From Acorus gramineus (taxonomy: Eukaryota > Streptophyta > Magnoliopsida > Acorales > Acoraceae): a DNA stretch of 64,000 nucleotides. The notes under the pieces were generated by a model. That model had not been told where the DNA came from. It did not search any database and saw only the letters and a list, made by a program, of their open reading frames with translations. Positions 57,541 through 64,000 of the stretch are shown here, piece by piece. The DNA lies in NCBI GenBank assembly GCA_030737835.1, contig JAUJYN010000022.1, positions 2,634,712-2,698,711 on the forward strand, read 5' to 3'. How positions within the stretch are numbered: the first letter of the stretch is position 1; each line of letters starts with the position of its first letter. The translations under genes and the position numbers were made by a program.

Positions 57541-59508
57541 GTCCAAGGTACTGTTTCAATTGCCGGACATGATGCTTTCGTATTATTTGACTCTGGAGCT
57601 TCTCATTCTTTCGTATCTGCCACATATGTAAAAAGAGCATTTTTAGTTGATAGTCCTCTAGAGAAACCCTTTATTGTTGCAACTCCTACTGGCGAATTGA
57701 TTGCCATTCGATCGGTCTACCGCGGATGTATGGTCCGGATAGAGGATCAGTGTCTTGTTGCGAATCTGCTGCTGTTGGAGATACAAAAGTTTGATGTCAT
57801 TCTTGGCATGGATTGGCTCTCAGCCTATCACGCTAGCATTGATTGCTTTTCGAAGACGGTGTTGTTCAAGATTCCAGGATTGCGGACCTTGCGCTTTGTT
57901 GGCGATGGAGGCATCGCACCGTTGGGCTTGATTTCGGCGTTGCAAGCACATCATCTTTTGGAAAGCGGTTGTATAGGGTACATTGCATGTATCATAGACT
58001 GCAATGCGAAAAAGTCAAAGATCGAAGGTACGGCGGTGGTCACAGAATTTCTAGAAGTTTTTGTAGATGATCTGCCGGGATTGCCACCTGATCGTGAAAT
58101 TGAATTTTTGATTGACCTAATCCCTGGTACTGAACCAATATCAAAGGCTCCTTATAGGATGGCGCCTACAGAGTTGGCAGAATTGAAGGCTCAATTGGAG
58201 AAATTGCTAGAGAAAGGGTTTGCAAGGCCGAGTGTGTCTTCTTGGGGTGCACCGGTGTTGTTCATCAAAAACGACGGTTCATTGCGTCTATGCATCAACT
58301 ACCGTCTGCTATATCAGAAGACGATCAAGAACCGATATCCTCTTCCAAGAATAAATGACTTGTTCGATCAACTTCAGGGAGCTGAAGTCTTCTCCAAGAT
58401 TGATCTAAGGTCAAGTTATTACTAGTTGAAGATCAAGAGGGAGGATATTTCGAAGACAGCATTTCGCACTCGGTATGGGCATTATGAATTCCTGGTCATG
58501 CCGTTTGGGTTGACTAATGCCCCTGCAGCATTCATGGATATGATGAATAGGGTCTTCAAGCCTTTCCTTGATGAGTTCGTTGTTGTCTTCATCGATGACA
58601 TTCTAATATACTCAAAGAACAAGGAAGAGCATGCTGAACATCTTCGTTTGGTACTCCAGAAGTTGAAGGAGCATCAACTCTATGCAAAGTTCAGCAAGTG
58701 CGAGTTCTGGTTGGAGAGCGTGACATTTCTTGGTCATGTCATCTCTAAGACCGGAGTTGCGGTTGACCCCTCGAAGATCAAGGCGGTGATGGAGTGGAAG
58801 CAACCGATGAATGCTACAGAGATTCGGAGTTTTCTGGGCTTAGCAGGGTACTACCGGAGGTTTGTTCAGGACTTCTCAAAGATTGCAGTTCCGTTGACCT
58901 GTCTAACTCAGAAGAATGCCAAATACATCTGGTCTGAGCAGTGCGAGAAAAGTTTCCAAGAGTTGAAACGGAGACTTACGTCGGCTCCTATTTTGACTAT
59001 TCCATCTGGGCTTGGTGGGTATGTGGTGTACTGTGATGCTTCCCATCGAGGGTTGGGTTGTGTGTTGATGCAACACGGGAAAGTAGTCGCCTATGCATCT
59101 TGTCAGCTGAAGGTGCATGAACTAAACTATCCCACTCATGACTTGGAATTGGCAGCAGTGATCTTTGCGTTAAAGATTTGGAGGCATTATCTTTATGGCG
59201 AAGAATTTGAGGTCTTCACTGACCATAAGAGCTTGACATATCTACAGTCTCAGCCAGATTTGAATAATCGTCAGAGGCGATGGGTGGAATTTCTGAAGGA
59301 CTATGATTGTAAAATCCAATACCACCCTGGTAAGGCTAATGTGGTTGCAGATGCATTGAGTCGTCAACCTTCGGGGGTTTTGTCATACTTGATGGTTGGC
59401 CAGTGGAAGCTTTTGGGTGAAGCTGCCAATCTATTCAGTGTGGTGCGTCTTTCAGAGAAAGGTTTTTTGCTCGACTTGTTGTTAAGCCAGATCTCATTGA
59501 TGAGATAA
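57541..59508 (+). pseudogene. pol: Protease, reverse transcriptase and RNase H of element C
   Basis: Aspartic protease motif [10 protein letters not shown] near 57583-57610 and [18 protein letters not shown] has [37 protein letters not shown] and catalytic FIDDILIYS near 58586-58615. RNase H has [24 protein letters not shown] and [19 protein letters not shown] at 58423-58425 stands where family A reads glutamine (CAG to TAG) in the RT fingers/palm. After it the same frame continues to 59508, where a further frameshift occurs just past RNase H near a six-T run at about 59463. Confidence 0.93.
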
Positions 59509-60928
59509 AGAAGGCGCAATTGGTGGATGAAGAGTTGAAGAAGGTTTCATTGGAGAAGGACCAAGGGTTGAGGCCGGACTTCGCCATCCGGGCTGATGGG
59601 GTTCTCTGTTATCGTGGGCGTGTTTGCATCCCCGCGGATGCTGAATTGAAAAAGAAAATTTTAGATGAGGCACATAGGTCTGGTACACCGTACACCCTGG
59701 AGGTACCAAGATGTATCGGAACCTTAAATTAAATTTCTGGTGGTATGGAATGAAGAAGGACATTGCAGAGTTTGTGTCAAAATGCTTAGTGTGCCAGAAA
59801 GTTAAGGCGGAACACCGAAGCCCTGCTGGAAAATTGCAACCATTGGAGATCCCAGAGTGGAAGTGGGAGCATGTCACTATGGACTTCGTGACTGGCTTGC
59901 CAAAGTCGAAGAAAGGACGTGACGCAGTTTGGGTTGTAGTGGACCGATTGACGAAGTCCGCACATTTTCTAGCTATGCGTGTGAACGATTCACTGGAGGC
60001 ACTGGCTAAACTATATGTCCAGGAGATTGTTCGTCTCCATGGAGCACCAGTCAGCATTGTCTCGGATCGAGACTCGCGTTTCATCTCACGCTTTTGGAAC
60101 ACTCTTCAAGCGGCGTTGGGAACAAGGTTAAATTTCAGCACAGCTTTTCACCCTCAATCAGATGGACAGTCTGAAAGGACGATCCAAATTTTGGAGGATA
60201 TGTTGAGGGCTTGTATAATTGATTTCGGCGGAAGCTGGGAGGATCACTTAGCCTTGGCAGAGTTTGCTTACAATAATAGCTTCCAGGCAAGCATTCAAAT
60301 GTCACCTTTCGAAGCGTTGTATGGAAGGAGTTGCCGTACACCTTTGTGTTGGGATGAGGTTGGTGAGCGAAGTCTCGTTGGGCCAGAACTCGTCCAAGAT
60401 ACGTTCGACAAGGTGAAATTGGTTCGAGATCGGCTTCGAACAGCACAGAGTAGGCAGAAGAGCTATGCCGACAATCGAAGGCGGGAGTTGGAGTTCACAG
60501 TGGGAGATCATGTATTTTTAAAGGTTTCTCCATCCAAAGGCATAGTTCGATTTGGTCAACGGGGAAAGTTGAATCCACGTTTCATTGGACCGTTCGAAGT
60601 ATTGGAGAAGGTTGGACCGTTAGCATATCGTTTGGCCTTGCCGCCACAATTGGATCGTGTACACAACGTATTTCATGTATCAATGCTAAGGAAATATGTG
60701 TATGACCCTTCTCATATCATCGAACCAGATCTGGTTCAAGTGCAAGATGACTTATCTTTTGTCGAGCGGCCGGTGAAAATTTTGGATCGAAAGGAGCAGG
60801 TCTTGCGTAACAAGACCATTTTGTTGGTCAAGGTGCAATGGCAGTATCATCCGGGAGTACCCGAAATGACTTGGGAGCGTGAGGAAGAGATGCAAGAGAA
60901 GTATCCACAATTGTTTGTTCCTTCTTGA
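59509..60928 (+). pseudogene. pol: Integrase and chromodomain of element C
   Basis: 59520-59732 carries the lead-in and zinc-finger histidine (EAHRS), with a one-base frameshift near 59680. 59711-60928 is a long clean frame with the zinc-finger cysteines (CLVCQ), the core with Asp in TMDF (about 59882), Asp in SDRD (about 60065) and Glu in QSERT (about 60173), then FIGPFEVLEKVGPLAYR and a C-terminal chromodomain (LVKVQWQYHPG...EMTWEREEEM) ending KYPQLFVPS. The core is complete, unlike the copy in A2. Confidence 0.93.
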
Positions 60929-60962
60929 GGTATGCTTCGAATTTAGAGGACTAAATTCCTTT

Positions 60963-60975
60963 AAGGGGGGAATAA
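60963..60975 (+). other. Polypurine tract of element C
   Basis: AAGGGGGGAATAA directly before the 3' LTR. Confidence 0.92.
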
Positions 60976-63200
60976 TGTAACACCTGTAGACTTTTACTAT
61001 TTATATATTGATTTAAATATATAAATAGAGCTATTATATTATTGGGTTCTCATTATGTGCATATAGGTTGGCCCATAGAGGTAGGCCCAAATAGGTTCAA
61101 TTTCATTTGTAATTTTTAAAATTATTAAATGAAATTGAAATATTTATTTTATAATTTTCTGGATATCATAATGGTCTCAAGAACCATTGTGTGGGGTTGT
61201 GTAAAATTTGGAGTTGGAGAAGGCATGTTTTGAGGTCTTTGGAAAATGAGCATGTGGTAATGGATCTTGTTGTGAATATTAAAAGTCTGATATTTATATA
61301 TATATTTTGTAGAAGTATCCCTCTAGGACCTTAGATAAGTATGATAGGACTCGTTTGAAAATAAAGAGTTAGCTTGGGCTTTTTCAAAAAAAAAAATATT
61401 CATCTCATATCCTGTGGAATTATGTAACGGATTGATGGACGATTTTAGGGCAACCGATTATACCACTTTTTAAACTCGATCACCCTTCATATTCTGTCAA
61501 CCTAGAAAGAAAAAAAAAATAGAGGCCGCCGTGAAGGAGAGGGTTCTTCATCCAACACAGGTATCTTTTAATCCTTCCTTGAAGTTTTTGGTGATTATAG
61601 GTCTAGATTCTTAAGTCTATTAGACGAGGCCATGGATCTCTTACTTCATGGATAATAGAAGTGTCAATAGAATGAGAGGGAGAGGTGCCTGTGTGTCTTC
61701 GGAGAGGTTACCGATGCCGTTTATAGGAGATATAAAAAAAAAGGGTCGAGTGTAAATGCCGATGAGAGGAATAGATGGGTTGATGACTTTATATATTTAA
61801 TGGGTTTGCATCTGTTATATAGTCGGTGATTGGCATGGAATATTTTGGATTCGTCATATTCATGTGTTGTTTAGAATGATAAACGGGTGAAGATGATGAA
61901 GGCCCAGCCCATGTGTTTTGTTTTAAAGGTTTGGTTGGTTTGGTGGGCCACATGAGGATGGATGGATTATTGGACCCGTATGAATTAATCTTATGTTACA
62001 GTAGTATGGATTGTGAGTTGTCAATTAATTGTTATTGGATGCTGGGTGTATAGTCTAAGTCGGTCAAGTTAAATTCATTGGGATGATTTGAGTTAAAATA
62101 AATAGGTAGTTTATTTAATATAGTTATTCAATTTTCCTTTATTTATTAGAAATATTATTTCTATTTTTCAGGCGATTCTCATACTGCTTAGACTGATATT
62201 TTGTCACGAGTGTTCTTGTTAAAGGTGAGTGGATGTCTCTATATTATTTGAAAAGCATCATGTTATTTTATGATTATGAAATCTATCTTGTATGAAGCAT
62301 ATGAGCATGTTGTTATTTTGGATATATTACATGCATTTGAAATTTGAGATTTATGAAAATTGTTGCATGCTATATACTTGAAAGAATAAGTAGTTTTGAT
62401 TGTGCATGCATTAAATCGTCTAGGTGGCTCAGTCTAGGTGGTTGCGGTCTAAATTTGACCCAAGTCTAGGTGGCTATGTCTACGTGGCCCGATTTCCAAA
62501 GTGAAATCTCTGCGGCTAGGTGTCGTGGAAAGCGGGCATGCGTGTCCGTTGCATTCATATACATCATGTAGTTTGAATTTAGGAGAAGATTTTTTATGAC
62601 ATCATATTTCATTTGAAAAGAAAATGTTATTATATCCTTATATGTTTTAAATGGTTTCTTCATTATAAAATTTTCATTATATTACAACAATTGTTCCATA
62701 GACACTTTATAACTGATTATTTTAAAGTACAATATATTATTATTGGGACACTTGTATCCATTCACTGAGAGCGTGGTAGCTCATCCCTCTATTTTCCCAA
62801 CTTTTCATATTAGCTATTGGTGGTTGTCAATCTCGTTAAGGCGTTGGAGGTTGAAGCTCATATTTTATTTCCGTTGCATTGTAGGTGTTGAAATAAGCCT
62901 TTCGTTTGGCATGTAGTTTCCTTAGTCCTTTCAGCAAAAACAGATGGCGTCTATGTTTAAACTATTTTGTGTGTATCTCATCCGCGTTTAGGATGAATCT
63001 ATGTGTAGATCCTGGTTGAGTTTTATGATTTGGATGTTTGACTAAAATGTCAGTTATTTTATTTTATTTTTATTTATTTACTTATTTATTTATTTTTTTA
63101 AAAAATTTTCAAATTGGAAGCTATATATTTTAAGGATTTAAAGTAGCGTAACCGATTTCATTGCTTCGAAATGGAGTAGTGAAATTATTGGGGCGTTACA
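60976..63200 (+). repeat. 3' LTR of element C (2225 bp)
   Basis: TGTAACACCTG...GGGGCGTTACA. It carries the uninterrupted insertion site of the A solo LTR. Visible differences from the 5' copy are mostly C/T and A/G changes plus short homopolymer indels. GTCTAGGTGGCT repeats at 62418-62490. Confidence 0.95.
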
Positions 63201-64000
63201 GCTCCAGCTCCACGCCCAACACTGCCCCTGAAAAGAAACAGTATGCGAGGGGTGAGCTACAAGCACAGTGAGTGGCTGGAAACCAATCACCATACTATAG
63301 TTAAATACAAAAACAATTCCCTTTCAAGGAAAACATGGGTGGAAACCCATGGATAACAGGGTCACACGGTGGCGCGACCAACCTCACCCTCACCCTCACC
63401 TTCGGAGGGAGTCTCTTGGGACTTTTGGGGAGAGACCATACCGTTGGTCGAAGAGATCCGAGATTTACTGGTCTGGGTAGAGACCATAGCGTCGGTCGAA
63501 GAGACCCGGATTTACTGGTCTGGGGAGAGACCATACCGTCGGTCAAAGAGACCCGGATTTACTGGTGTACACAACACTACTGGATCATCTACATCTAGAT
63601 AATCGCCCAACGATGTCCTTTAAACATCGATTCAAGACCGAACCCAACAACTATGGGAACGGTCGAACAACGAATGGGTCATGCGGCGATATTCTTCACC
63701 TAATCCTTACCCTCACTCCTGGGGGGAGAACGATTCCCACGCCCGCAACATCATTCGTTAACCCTCTCCCAGGTAGTATCTACAACCCGATCTCCTCAAC
63801 TCACAGCTCTACACCCTTGGTCCGCCAGTAGCCCTTTCCTCGGGTAGCCTCTACCTGGTATACTCCCACGATCGGTGGTACCTATGGATGGGAGCCCTCT
63901 GTCAGAAAAACTAAACCCGAGAAGTTCCTACGTCGGATCCAACGAGGGGGAGAACGATCCCATGTTCGCAAGTGAACCCAATGGAAAACAACTACTCTCG
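63201..64000 (-). repeat. Family B LTR, continuation after element C, cut by window edge
   Basis: Continues the LTR begun at 50441 (GCTCCAGCTCCACGCCCAACAC, GTATGCGAGGGGTGAGC). It has lost part of the duplicated module (near 63720-63790 appears rearranged) and gained a 48-bp tandem repeat. Its end and partner lie to the right of the window. Confidence 0.88.
63426..63569. repeat. Tandem repeat, 47-48 bp x 3
   Basis: Three copies of GGGAGAGACCATACCGT...GGATTTACTGGTCTG. Other B LTRs have a single unit, or one pair at longer spacing. Confidence 0.88.

Larger units (their letters stand above)
50799..63200 (+). mobile_element. Family C Tekay/Del-like element, complete but disabled
   Basis: Two LTRs, primer site, gag, pol with chromodomain, polypurine tract, and target duplication GCTCC (50794-50798 and 63201-63205). 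The LTRs differ by roughly 1-2 % by eye, so the insertion is recent. The coding region has three frameshifts and one in-frame TAG. An A solo LTR (51386-54721) lies in the 5' LTR. Confidence 0.95.

Overview
The window is repetitive plant DNA. It is made almost entirely of long terminal repeat (LTR) retrotransposons nested inside each other, and I find no convincing host gene, tRNA, rRNA or CRISPR array. A land plant is indicated by Ty3/gypsy chromovirus (Tekay/Del-like) gag-pol remnants with a C-terminal chromodomain, primer sites matching initiator-methionine tRNA (TGGTATCAGAGC), and a probable Athila-type solo LTR. The species cannot be named from this sequence.

Three LTR families explain most of it. 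Family A LTRs run from TGTTATATATGTG to GGGGCGTGACA (about 2.7-3.5 kb). Family B LTRs run from TGTTATGCC to GGGGCGTGACA (about 3.3-3.8 kb) and share their last few hundred bases with A. Family C LTRs run from TGTAAC to GGGGCGTTACA (about 2.2-2.5 kb).

Layout. 1-9773: minus-strand A element with an intact 465-codon gag but almost no pol, inserted in a plus-strand A LTR (9774-11948) that also holds an Athila-like solo LTR (10142-11594). 12082-23942: plus-strand A element with all pol domains but many frameshifts; its 5' LTR carries a C-like solo LTR (13401-15872), and its two LTRs have different upstream halves and no matching target duplication. 23943-29458: a rearranged patch with a B LTR end, B internal relic, a full plus-strand B LTR (25190-28521), and about 0.9 kb of unassigned DNA with a 35-bp tandem repeat. 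29459-49326: a minus-strand B element with a second B element of the same orientation (36266-46400, target duplication TTTTG) inserted in it and an A solo LTR (32810-35904) in its left LTR. 48995-64000: a nest five insertions deep, ending in a nearly intact but pseudogenised C element (50799-63200) whose 5' LTR holds an A solo LTR (51386-54721).

The observation I rate highest concerns the LTRs themselves. All three families carry a similar series of plant-like splice signals: donor, long intron, acceptor, exon of about 36-53 nt, donor, second intron, and an acceptor overlapping a short conserved hairpin. In family A the microexon is exactly 36 nt in all four copies measured. Variable CpG-rich blocks lie in the first candidate intron and guanine-quadruplex-prone repeats in the second. 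This is inference from sequence only; transcripts would be needed to prove it.
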